Positions 35,581 to 46,631 of a stretch of DNA of 64,000 bases are shown piece by piece. The stretch lies in assembly GCF_028476545.1 (NCBI RefSeq), contig NW_026732745.1, positions 1 to 64,000 on the forward strand, written 5' to 3'. The first letter of the stretch is position 1. The number at the start of each line of letters is the position of its first letter. The stretch comes from Physella acuta (lineage: Eukaryota > Mollusca > Gastropoda > Physidae). The notes under the pieces are model-generated. The model had not been told where the DNA came from and did not search any database. It was given only the letters and a program-made list of their open reading frames with translations. A program made the translations under genes and the position numbers.

Positions 35581-35965
35581 CAGTGTCATCATTGAAACCA
35601 TAGTATTACTTGAGGCCAATTCGCGAATTCTTTACACATTCGTATATTGATCAAAAGATGTAGCTAAATTAGAGTATTCAAAATTGCTAGCCGCCCCCCT
35701 CCCTCCCCCCCTCATTGTAAGTCTGTGGTTGAAGATTTCATTTTAAAAAAAAGATAGGTACTTGTTACAGCGTTTAGAACTCATTGAAAATCTCCCCATC
35801 CCCCAGTATTACCACCTTAATTTTGAACCGATTTTGCCAATACCCAACAGTAACCCTAACAACAGTGATATTTGCATAGCTCGCGTTCTCACTAGCGAAA
35901 TAGCCATAGTGAATAAAACTTCGGACATCCGCTGTCCAGTTTTCAGCCACATTTGCCTATGGCGA

Positions 35966-36206
35966 CCAGAAAGATGAGCAACCGAAAAAAGCGCAACAGA
36001 AAAAAACGCACACAGAAAAAAGCGCGAACAGAAAAAAACGCAACCAGAAAAAACGCAAACAGAAAAAAGCGCAAACAGAAAATTGCGCAACCAAAAAAAA
36101 GCGCACACAGAAATTTGCGCACACATTTGATCTCACTTTTTTCTGTTTGCGCTTTTTTCCGTTGCGCATTTTGTTTTGCGCTTTTTTCCGTTGCACATCT
36201 TTCTGG
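35966..36206. mobile_element. foldback-like element with inverted arrays
   Basis: The left 31 bp, starting CCAGAAAGATGAGCAACCG, and the right 31 bp, whose reverse complement starts CCAGAAAGATGTGCAACGG, match at 29 of 31 positions. Inside, short units ACAGAAAAAAGCGCAA run in one orientation to about 36115 and in the reverse orientation from about 36133. The whole could fold into a long hairpin. I see no clear target duplication. Lysine- and arginine-rich open frames through it are artefacts of the AAAAAGCGC repeats. Confidence 0.75.
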
Positions 36207-39200
36207 GAACCATTGAAATGATCGGACCAATTGAAAATACACATGTTCTTGGATTTGGCAGTTACATACACATTGTTGTATTTATAAACCGACATACAAA
36301 AAAGATTTAACACATTAGAAAAAGTCAAGCTAATCCTGAAGATTTATTTTTAACTTTTATTTTAGTAAAATACAAATAATTGTATGATTAACAGTTATTA
36401 AAATACCCCCCCCCCCCCTCTCAGATATTATCATTACCCAACACCTCAACCAAAAAAGTAATACTAATTCTGACCCTAAATCTAACTTCAACCTCAGAAA
36501 CTGATATAAAAAAAACCTCGTTCGCATAGCCGGAGATCGAAGATTGATTCGCCATAAAAATCAAATCACTTTGTACATGAATCCGAAAGAGGATCACGTG
36601 TAGACTAATTGTACACACCTGTAGACCTGTTGTTTTGATTGAAACTTGTTGACAAGATACATACTCACCGCACGTGAGGTGGGATGTGAACACATCAGAC
36701 AATTACAAAATATTAAGTTAAGTTGACATCACAGGTGAAAACAAGGGTCATTGACCTAATCAGGATGTAGGTACGCCTGTCCGCCCATTTCACCCTAGTG
36801 TCCTGTGGCTTGTTGACTTCACCTCTACCCGTAGTCTCAAGACCCGCTGATGTCAGATATTTAACGATGGTTGTATTTTTCTCTTTCTCTCGAGTGATCT
36901 TTTAATTGCAGCAGCGCTAAACACCACTCGGCGCTCTCCTCCCTCGTGGAGGCTCGCTCCGTTCGTCAAAACTCACTCGAGGACACCGCCACGTCAACAA
37001 CTTCAATAGATGAACTCGAGGGCCGTCTTGTCTTGTTCACGTCCTTGCTTTTGATTAGAAAATAATGGGGGAGGGGGGATGACAAAGTGTTTTCGTAACG
37101 GGAAATCTTGTTTTATTTATTTCAAGAAAAACAAGTGTCAATAGAAAATATTTTAGCTGACATTCGGACTTGTTATTATTTTTTAAAAAAGGGGAGGATT
37201 GTTTATATAATTTGATTTCTACCAAAACTAAACAATAACAGTAAATATATCCTATAAAAATCTTTCCTTGGGAATCATCGATAAATGACGTCAAGGGGCA
37301 AGAAATAAGACGGTGGCATGCAAAAAAAAATCACTTATTAAAATTTTTAAAATATGCAATTATAATTATATCCAGGTGGAAATTAATGCTGTCGTTTTAT
37401 GCTAGGGTGAAAAGGGGGAGGGGGTGTCTGGCTTTGTGGATTAGGAAGGGGGGTTTAAATCTGCTTTAAGTAGTTTCACTGTTTTCGGCTCAACTTGAAG
37501 TACCTTAAACATAGTATGTTAGTGTAATTATATAGTATAGATTGTACAGAAAGTGTATCAAACAGAGTGGGGCGAACCATATGTGTAGCTGTGGGCTGAA
37601 GACGATGAAGGTATATCCTTTGACTAGAGTACAATCGATAGCGTCGTACAGGAAATGAGGATAGCGACAGCAAGAGGCGGAGACTTATGAGGAGAAGAGA
37701 TAGGGGATGAGATAAAGACGTTTATTGTCATAGAGAAAAATAAGGGAGGGATGATCCAGAGAAAGGGATGAATTATTTACGGAGAGTTGTAAAAAAAAAT
37801 GGAGGGTGGAAAAGATGTAGATTATTCTAGAAGTAAAGGCGTTGCTACTGGTAACATGTCTTCCTTTCGCTTGGTTTGGGGCTTAATGAGAAATGCTCGT
37901 ATAAAGCGTGTTGGGCTTTCGTGAATCGTATAGTTTACGTCTCTTTCTCCCCCCCCCCTGTTTTTCGGATGATGATTGTTGAAGCAAGCTATTTATCGTG
38001 AAGGCCAGCGTTTTTTTTTAATGGTTCATGCATTTATTTGTCCGGTTGAAGATTACTGTCTTCAACTTTTGTAAAGCCCATCTTTACACGGATTACAAGC
38101 CCAAAGGGCAGGATGGTGTACAATCACACATCGGCCTTCATTCATTTTCTTCTTGCGCTGTAATAGACGGATGTAGTTTTAAATTAATCTACGTTTGATC
38201 CGCAGTCTCTTTTGTAAAGAAGACAAAAATACACACAAAACAGTGTACAGAATTGTGAAAAACGGTTTGTAATATAATGCAGTATCTTTAAAAGTAATGT
38301 AACAAGAAACCGTCAAAAAAAAAATAGCGAGAAGATGTGGGATATTAGAGCTCTCACGCTTATCCCCCTGATAACTTGTTACATGCTGAAATGGATTTGC
38401 AAATGTCATTAGTCACTAAATAAAGTTGATTGATGTAAACTACACTTAAACTTTGTTCCCGAAAGCAGTGTTAACCTAATGTTGCCAGGGGCGAATAACT
38501 TACTTATCAATGTTTTTCAACATCATGAGTATGATGAACATGTCCAGGCACCCCCTCCCCCTTCGTTCTTCTTGCCTTTCGACGTTCGAGCGAGCTCCCA
38601 CCCAACACTAACATTCCTTCACTACACTAACAACATTCCCTTATCAGCCCATCTAACGACAAGTGAAAGCTTATCTAAATCTCAATGTGAAATTGCCCTC
38701 GCTATGACAAGCTCGCGTACCCCTCGCCACCCACACGAACTCGACCGCAGGCTCGGTCCGGCTAGTCAAACACCCGATATATTAGCACGGGCTTGAAAGG
38801 GCAACTGCCAACAAGCCTACGGTGTATCTCAAATCTCAAGCGGTTTTTTTTTTCGTGTTCGTCAACCCCCCCCCCCCCCCCTATTCTTCAACCCACCCCA
38901 ATAAAGCTTCAAAATAGATTTAAGAGTACACGGTCAACAATCTATGGTACAAGTCGATTAGTAGTTCCCAGTTAAGTATATTCTATATTGCTGGCACTTT
39001 TAGAAATTATTGATGATAATACCTGGACATTCGAGTTGTGTATAGTATAACTACTCACCACGATTATCATATCTAATGTATAGTGAATAAGTCAACCAAT
39101 TCCTCCACCCATTACCAGTGTAAGCTAATGGGTTGTATTTTTTGGTCAACAGCGAGTGCCTCGACGAGGTTTCATTCACTTATTAACTTTTAGATCTATG

Positions 39201-39640
39201 TTCCAAGTTAGTAAAAGTTGATACGTTTTCAACCTATTAATACAGAAAAGCAAAAATTGACAAATATCCTCGCCCCCCCCACTCCTCTATCCCCACCCTT
39301 AAAAAACTGTGCCTGTAGGGCTCTCTATGATGATTACACTAACGAAATCAAGAGCTTAATCTCCATCATTTAAATTCTTATAATAACTGTATAATAAAAC
39401 AAATTAACTCGGTGCTCTAATAACGTCTGGGAGGCGAGTACTGAGCCATGCATCTGTTGTGTTTGTCAAGAGAAGACGGTGTTGCTGCTTGTGGTGCTCG
39501 TTAAAACTTACGAAATGGCGAGGGTTTTCGTCCCAAGTCGTCCGTGCTTTATTGTGATGACGTGTAACTATCAGCTCAGTAGCGTTTGTAAGCCTACATT
39601 ACCAGGATGAGTCCAGTTGCACCTTGGCAGAAAAAAAACA
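36207..39640. other. long intron-like stretch, no exon
   Basis: I scanned this for spliced coding segments and found none I can defend. Poly-C tracts lie near 36407-36418 and 38866-38881. Several frames of 60-105 codons (for example 38479-38796) lack recognisable domains or splice context. Confidence 0.4.
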
Positions 39641-39641
39641 A

Positions 39642-40273
39642 CTGATCTATGGTATAGTGGCTACCTAGTTCTGTAGGGTATAGTGGTAACCTAGTCCTAC
39701 ATGGTATAGTGGCAACCTAGTCCTACAGGATATAGTGGCAACCTAGTCGTGCAGGGTATAGTGGCATCCTAGTCGTGCAGGGTATAGTGGGAGCCTAGTC
39801 CTACAGGGTGTAGTGGCAACCTAGTTCTACAGGATATAGTGGCAACCTAGTCCTACAGGATATAGTGGCAACCTAGTCGTGCAGGGTATAGTGGCATCCT
39901 AGTCGTGCAGGGTATAGTGGGAGCCTAGTCCTACAGGGTGTAGTGGCAACCTAGTTCTACAGGATATAGTGGCAACCTAGTCCTACAGGGTGTAGTGGCA
40001 ACCTAGTCGTGCAGGGTATAATGGCAACCTAGTCGTGCAGGGTATAATGGCAACCTAGTCGTGCAGGGTATAGTGGCAACCTAGTCGTGCAGGGTATAGT
40101 GGCAACCTAGTCGTGCAGGGTATAGTGGCAACCTAGTCGTGCAGGGTATAGTGGCAACCTAGTCCTACAGGGTATAGTGGCAACCTAGTCCTACAGGGTA
40201 TAGTGGCAACCTAGTCCTACAGGGTATAGTGGCAACCTAGTCGTGCAGGGTATAGTGGCAACCTAGTCCTACA
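39642..40273. repeat. 26-bp minisatellite, about 24 copies
   Basis: The unit TATAGTGGCAACCTAGTCCT plus ACAGGG is tandemly repeated, with a variant carrying CGTGCAGGG in place of CTACAGGG. The variants are clustered, and a block of about six units (39735-39840) is repeated at about 39867-39970. Confidence 0.96.
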
Positions 40274-40329
40274 GAAAAACTTGCTATACGGATCCCCATA
40301 TCCGACGTTGAATAAACTACCATATCATA

Positions 40330-40720
40330 GGTTGTATACAGTATGTCTTTAAGCCCAACATATCTTACAGACCACCATGTTCTGAAGACCACCTTCTCCT
40401 ACATACTTTAATGTCATATACACCACCACTTCGTACAAACCACGATGCTCTACGTTGAATGAACTACCATATGTTTCTCGAGATACAGCCTACCGTGCTC
40501 TACAGATCTACCGAGAGCAGCACGTCGCACAGTCCCCCCAACCACCATACCTCCAAGACCACCAAGCGCCACCGTACCCCCACAGCCCACCTCGTGCCGT
40601 GTTTACAACTGTATCAGACCGTGAACTCGAACGTTTCTAACGTTAAAACCGCTACCACTTCACCTGTCAACATCCGTTACCACCCCCCCCCCCCCCTCCA
40701 CCACCTCAAACCATAAATGT
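40330..40720. repeat. degenerate CCACC-rich repeat
   Basis: Words such as GACCACCATGTTCT and ACAAACCACGATGCTCTAC recur loosely, with decreasing similarity, until a poly-C run at about 40683-40696. Frames in this interval are not supported as genes. Confidence 0.5.
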
Positions 40721-41697
40721 CAGCTGGCTGTTTAATTGCCTATTCCCCCACCTGATATAGATCTGAAAGAGGGCGTTAATCAATAGCTTATGACTAGATA
40801 TCTTCCCATTCATGTAAACCACTAGCGCGACATCTTAATGCATCTTACGTTCATTCAGCTGCACTCCATTCAGCAGTCGCCGTTTTTGTCACTAAATTTA
40901 CAGGGGTTTGACTGCATAGGTACTTAGTTGAAAGGATTTATCCGATCTGATTTATGGAGAGTGGTGTGTAGTTGTACCAGTAGACTTTGAGTCTCCCCCT
41001 TCCCTACCATGTCTTCTCATCGGGTTACAGTAAGTGTGCCGTGGCACACAGAACAATGTTCGTTTTGTTATATTATAATCTGCTTTGTAGAAACCGCTGA
41101 CATTAAAGAACTAAAGGAACCATGGGTCATTTGAAGTGCATATCGTAATTTACATAATCAGGGTTTCTTTTTATGTTTCTTTCCCCCTTTGGGCGTGCTC
41201 TGAAGGGGACACAAACCCCACCCGTCGTAGGGGGTCATTCAAATGACGTCCACAATTTTTTTTGGATTTTTTACCCCCCCCCCCCCCCCAAAAAAAAAAA
41301 ACCCACTTTTTTCCTTATAAAAGTCCACAAAAATGGATGACCCCTATCGTACGATGCCTGAAAAAAAACAAGTAAAATAAGAGACTGCTGGACCAATACA
41401 GTTACACCTTCGCAGCTCTTAGCTGCTTGTTGGAGAGGGGTGGGGAAGAGGTCCTAACATGACTAGAATTCGAACCCAGATGCCCGGTTCAGTAAAGAAA
41501 AAAATGCTCTTTCTCAATCTTTCGCCCAAACGCCTTTTTTCTTCTTTTTTTAAAGTGTTGTTGGAATTCGTTAGTTGCAGTTAAAACTAACCGTGTTCAC
41601 AATGTAGTTGTAATTACAACGTCATATGTTTACAGAGCCGTTTTAGTTGTACCCTGGGCTATGTCTAACTAACAACATTGTTTTCTCTTTCCCCCAG
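40721..41697. other. intron preceding an exon
   Basis: A C-run followed by an A-run lies at about 41275-41300. A possible third SINE-like remnant (minus strand, B-box-like GGGTTCGAATTCTAG near 41466-41480) is too diverged to name. The interval ends in a strong polypyrimidine tract at 41681-41695. Confidence 0.35.
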
Positions 41698-41766
41698 AGG
41701 AAACATCCCTACAGTTCTCGCCTCCAGTACCGAGCACTGGCGAGACCCGAGTGTCAAATACACGTG
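41698..41766 (+). CDS. 69-nt phase-1 exon with F-S-P motif
   Basis: It follows an excellent acceptor (TTTTCTCTTTCCCCCAG) and precedes GGTGAGTACC. In the inherited frame it reads E-E-T-S-L-Q-F-S-P-P-V-P-S-T-G-E-T-R-V-S and then N-T-R, 23 codons, phase 1 to phase 1. L-Q-F-S-P-P parallels V-Q-Y-S-P-T in the preceding microexon, and like its neighbours it begins with two acidic residues. These similarities suggest serial exon duplication. The product family is not recognised. Confidence 0.72.
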
Positions 41767-41939
41767 GTGAGTACCTTAGTCTTATCATACATAGGTCTCT
41801 CGTCTACATCAGCTCTTTTATCCTCATTAAGTTAAACCTGTCCTCTTGTTCTATAGCTAGTGTTTTATGGCAGAAATACTTAAACTGTATCTTCCAAACA
41901 TATCACAGTAAACCATTTTCTCTCACCATATACCACTAA

Positions 41940-42155
41940 AGTGGACCTACATTTGCCTAAGTAAAATATCCTCTAATGGTTGATTAACCTCACTACATCT
42001 AAATCTTCTACCATAAGTTGATCTATTCTGCTATACATAAGTCTACATCAGTCTAAATCATCCACCATAAATTAATCTATTCTGCTGTACATAAGTCAAA
42101 ACTATCCACCAAAAGTTGATCTATTCTGCTATAAAGTCTAAACCATCCACCAAGA
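41940..42155. repeat. 50-bp degenerate repeat
   Basis: Units containing CATAAGTTGATCTATTCTGC and CTAAATCATCCACC recur about four times downstream of the exon at 41698. Confidence 0.75.
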
Positions 42156-44200
42156 GTGAGAGAGTAGATCTCTCTTCCCCTCCCCCACCCACGTCACCAT
42201 CTCATCTAGCCATGTCTATCCGTCCTATCGATCTCTCTGATACAATCGGACCTTCGTTTAGCGGGGTATCCAGGATACGAAGATGCTCATCTGCCTTCTG
42301 TAGCCTTGGCCCCCCAACTCCAGCTAGGAGGGTTTGTTTTTGTTGTTGTACTCGGTGACCCCTACTTGTTTTTGTCTACCCCCTCCCTCCCTCTAATTCT
42401 TACTTTATACCTGTATTGTGATGTTTCTATTTCTTCGATACTTTCTACATTGTCATTTCATTTTAACACGGGGATGCATTTAACTATCAATGATTAATTG
42501 TAGCTTTTAATTGGTTTAGCTCGAATCTACATCGTCAATTATTTTTAAAGGTTTAGGCTTGGGGTAGTTTATAGAGCAGGGTTATTGTTAGATTTGAACG
42601 TAAATATCTTACTCAACTATTCCATCTTTGTTTATGTGTGTTATGGCTAACAGAAGAGGGTCAGTAATTTACAATGAAGTGAGTATTCGCTTAATTGTCT
42701 GTTTATGATAGAATGAATATACCTTAATTTAATGCTTACGGATTGAATTTACCATACCTGATTTCATATAGGGTAAATACAATTCAAATTCGTATACATA
42801 TGGCTTAAATATACATTTATTGATTTTCAATTACGTGGATTATATAACGCGTATAATTGTATATGTCATGAATATAACGTAATTGTTTTGTATAGTACTT
42901 GGCATTATCAAATATGTATTAATAAAACAAAGCTCGAGTTTTTTAAACCTGTTCTCACATTACTTTCAACAAAATCATTTTTCTCCGTCTAAAATTCTCC
43001 TGGCGCATGCGTTTGTTCTAATGGCAGCAATTATCTCCATGTGACGCTCTCAGAATGGCATGTTTACTCGCCAAGCCTCGGTCCCTACAGAAATAGTCGC
43101 CGCCGCTATTGATTGTTGTTTATCGCCGTTGTGTTTCAACTGGCTGCTTGGCGTATGTTTATTTCTTCCCGTTTCTGTTTCATACGGCGAGGATTTTTTT
43201 CTTTGAGTTGTTAGACAGTACAGAGGCTGTGTGTGATGCTGGATGTGTGTATGTGTGGGTGTGGTGGTGGGGCTGGTCAGGGATTAAGCTGGACTAGCTG
43301 CCTGGGAAATAATGTGTCGTTATTACTTAGACCAGTACAACAGCGGTCAATGCCCTCGCCAGTTGGCTCGTGACGTGAGGGAGAGGACGAAACAAGCCAA
43401 GCCACTGGTTTGTTTGGTGGGAGAGAGATGGACACAATGCAAGAAATACGGGAGAGAGGGGAGAGACGAGGTGGGAACTAACTTGTGTGGGGAAAAAATG
43501 GGCGTCGTTGTCCAGTGATGTTAGAAGGGTGAGAATGGCGGTTTTTTTTTAAATGAAAGATTTTTTTATTATTGCAACAGTAACGGTATAGGTGATGAAA
43601 AGATAACGGGTGAATACCCCACACAAAGGTATCCGTGACGTTATTTCAGCTGTCAGGCGTTTCATAGCCCGTGTCAGGAATAGGGAGAAATAAAGTAACC
43701 GTATTACCGCTTGAACCGAGGGGGGCGGGGAGGGCTTTAATCCAACAAGTGTTTGACAAGTGAACACAATTTAAAGGCTGATTGCTGGTGTTTCCCAACA
43801 TGATCGCGGGGAGGAAGGGGGGTGTTTTCATTATACGCTGGTAGGGGCGGGTGAAAGATTTAAATAATAATCTGAATGGTGACTCGGCTTAAGAACTTGA
43901 AAAAAAAAGTTCAATTTTCTTTATATAAAGATTGTATAACGTCTTTTAGAACTGTCAAAGCTACAAATAACTGTTAAATGGACCGTTAAACAAATTTTGT
44001 CGGACTAAGCGGTTGTGGTACAAAGATGGTACTGTTGAAATAGGGTTAGGGTGGCGGTATTATTTATGTGAAATTAAGTTGGAATACAGTCAAGCAAAAA
44101 AAGTACGGGTATAACAGGTGGAATGACGGTTTTTTTTTTATGAGATCGTTTGAGACAGATGTGGTGTGATGGCAAATATTTTTTTTCATTGCGATGACAG
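42156..44200. other. intron-like; GC-richer at 43000-43150
   Basis: No spliced exon was recognised. 43000-43150 is CpG-richer and unique (CGCATGCGTT, GTCGCCGCCGCTATTG) and could be regulatory. The 68-codon frame at 43312-43518 has no recognisable domain and no splice context. Confidence 0.33.
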
Positions 44201-44207
44201 GTGGTGG

Positions 44208-44208
<1 letters not shown>

Positions 44209-44252
<44 letters not shown>
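44209..44252. repeat. TA microsatellite
   Basis: An uninterrupted (TA)n run of about 44 bp. Confidence 0.95.
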
Positions 44253-44256
<4 letters not shown>

Positions 44257-44568
44257 GAATGAATATTTTTAAGGTATCTGTTTTGGACACCCACAACTTA
44301 GTATATAGTTGTGGATTTTTTGTGTTTATTGATGTTAGATGGTGTATGGTTTACTTTTGTTGTAGTTATGCCTTCCTAGGGCTTGGATGAACCAAACTGT
44401 TTATGTTCTGTTTATTAGGTTTTTCTTCTGTCATCACCAGCTGTTCGTATTGAAGCGTTGTTTTTTTATCTGGCTACCCTAACCCTGGCCGTAAACCTAC
44501 CATTGGTACCACCACAGAATAACCAACCTCTACACTGCCTCTATATTGCCTTTCAGTGACCCGTGAAG

Positions 44569-44769
44569 CAGAGGCGTAGCGACCCTTCCCGGCGCCCGGG
44601 GACAAACTTTTCGATTTGCACCCCCCCCCCCTCAAACTTTCGATTTGCACCCCCCCCCCCTCGAGATTTCGATTTGCACCCCCCTCAACCTTTCATTTTT
44701 CCAACCCATTTTGGCGCCCCCTAAGGTCGGCGCCCGGGGACATATGTCCCCCCCCTCGCTACGCTACTG
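44569..44769. mobile_element. hAT-like MITE, family B, complete copy
   Basis: This 201-bp element runs from CAGAGGCGTAGCGACCC to the inverted end CTCGCTACGCTACTG. It is flanked by the perfect octamer CCGTGAAG at 44561-44568 and 44770-44777. It shares CGGGGACAAACTTT and the C-run-bearing TCGATTTGCACC units with the copy at 3072-3375. It carries no coding sequence. Confidence 0.8.
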
Positions 44770-44929
44770 CCGTGAAGTAGTTTTAAAAATAATATTGTTG
44801 TAGCGATTAGCTTTTATAAATACCAAGCTACGTAAGTGATATCTGCGATATCACATTGAATATGTTGACTCGACGGAAACAAACGTTGAAGCAAATATAA
44901 TTTTTAAGCTAATCGACAGACCGACAGTC

Positions 44930-45210
44930 CAATACCCCAGATGAACAGGCACAATAACCCAAAATCAGCAAACCCACATTTTAATCAACAGACCAACATC
45001 TCAAATCAAAAGTCCAACATCCCAAATTAACAGTCCAACATCCCAAATCAACAAACATCCGAAATCAACATCAAACATTTGAATCAACCGTCCAACATTT
45101 GAATCATTAGACCTACATCTTAAATATAAAAAAAAAAAAAAACAACAACATTTGAATCAACAGTCCAACATTTATATTAACAGATCAACATCCCAAACCA
45201 ACAGCGACAT
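44930..45210. repeat. 21-bp degenerate minisatellite
   Basis: Variants of AACAGTCCAACATCCCAAATC recur a dozen or so times, interrupted by an A-run near 45127-45141. Confidence 0.82.
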
Positions 45211-45654
45211 CATGCGATCCTGTCAGAAGTACCGAGGACATGACGAGAACATTTGTTTCTAATTAAATCTTATTTACCCACGGATAGATGACACTTGTTT
45301 GTCTAATATTTGGTCAGCTAAAGAGGTTTCCTCCTGTTTGCTTGGCGCTATAAATATTTTCTCTGTTGAACCCCAGTCATCCGGATTACTGTAATATTTA
45401 GTATTTATCAATACAAAAAAGTTTAAAGTCTCATTCTGATTTGAAGTCGAAAGTACAGTTTTAGTGGGGGAAAAACACGCGTACAAACTGGTTTTAGGGC
45501 GGAGAGTTTCAACAGATAGACATAAATACTATGGCTGTTCTAATTCTTTGGTGTTTTCTGTCTTGGTTGTCTAGTGCTCCACATCCTAGTCTTATTTACC
45601 CTGCTTCTACTGTTTGTTTGGAAAAGTTGCTCTGTGTGTTTTTTTTAAATATGT

Positions 45655-45850
45655 AAATATACTTTTTAAAAACCCCGGTGAAAATTGAGCAGAGAATAAT
45701 AATTAATACAAACTATTCAAAACTGAGCATTGGAAAATAATTAATATAAGCTTGATTGAAAACTGAGCAGAGATAAATTAATTTAAAATTTCGGTTTTTG
45801 AAAACTGAGAAAAGAAAAATACTTTAGAAAAATTGAGAAACAAAAATCTT
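45655..45850. repeat. degenerate repeat of about 50 bp
   Basis: GAAAACTGAGCAGAGAAATA-like units followed by AATTAATATAAA recur four to five times with strong divergence. Confidence 0.6.
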
Positions 45851-46391
45851 GTAACCCGGATATGAAGTGACGTCAAAATTGATTCTCGACAAACAGCTGG
45901 AAACGCTGTGAGTCGTATCTCGTTCTACATTTCAACCCTCGCGATTCTTTCCTTCATGATTCGAGCATTTCCTTAGGGTAGGAGTTTTTGCTCCCCCCCC
46001 CCCCAGCTCTATCGGCACGGTCATCACGTGGGTATAGATAACTAATCGAATGAGGCTCCTCCCGCGACACGACTCGCCCTCCAGCCCGGGGGTGAGGGAG
46101 GGGCGGGGTTTATGATTACGTCTTCCGGAGAATTCAATTATTCTCAACTTTTTCTTGTATGACGGGCTAGACAAACGAGTGTAGTTTTTGTTTTCATGTT
46201 TTTCTCTCTCTTGTTTATCTCAGATCAGTAAGCTCTCGTGGCTTTGTTGTCAAGGACGTTTGTCGTCCAGCTATTTTTAGCCCTTTGTTGAGAAAATGTT
46301 AAATTTGTGATGTTTTGATATCAAAGCTGGTAACATTTCAGATTTTGGGTATTTTTTCCACTTGTAAAATATATAAAAAGGTTCAAGGTAG

Positions 46392-46621
46392 CAAAGTTCA
46401 ATTTAAAATCTGACGGTCCTTGGGCAGGTGAAGTAGAGTTCACCTGTTTCTGTGACCTCGGCATATGAAGCGATATTGTGGTCAGCAGCATACCCAACCT
46501 CCTTTACCTTCCCTAACGTGAATTAGATACCCATAGAGTTGGGTTTACTCAGGGACGTTCTGCGGACTCGAACTCGAGACTTAGCAGTCGTATGCTCTAC
46601 TATTCGACCACGCCGTTCCAT
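46392..46621 (-). mobile_element. tRNA-derived SINE, family 1, inverted copy
   Basis: On the minus strand it shows an A-box-like head (GGCGTGGTCGAATAGTAGAG), a B box (CGAGTTCGAGTCCGC), the CCCAACTCTATGGGTATCTA block and the ACAGAAACAGGTGAACTC block. A 10-bp duplication TTCAAGGTAG lies at 46382-46391 and 46622-46631. It is about 30 bp shorter than the copy at 25754. Confidence 0.85.
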
Positions 46622-46631
46622 TTCAAGGTAG

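Noticed and set aside
35953-36328. Several overlapping frames rich in K/R on plus and F/L/C on minus
   Set aside because: They are translations of the AAAAAGCGC foldback repeats and have no independent coding signal.
43312-43518. 68-codon frame with mixed composition
   Set aside because: No similarity I recognise and no splice context in the phase of the surrounding gene.
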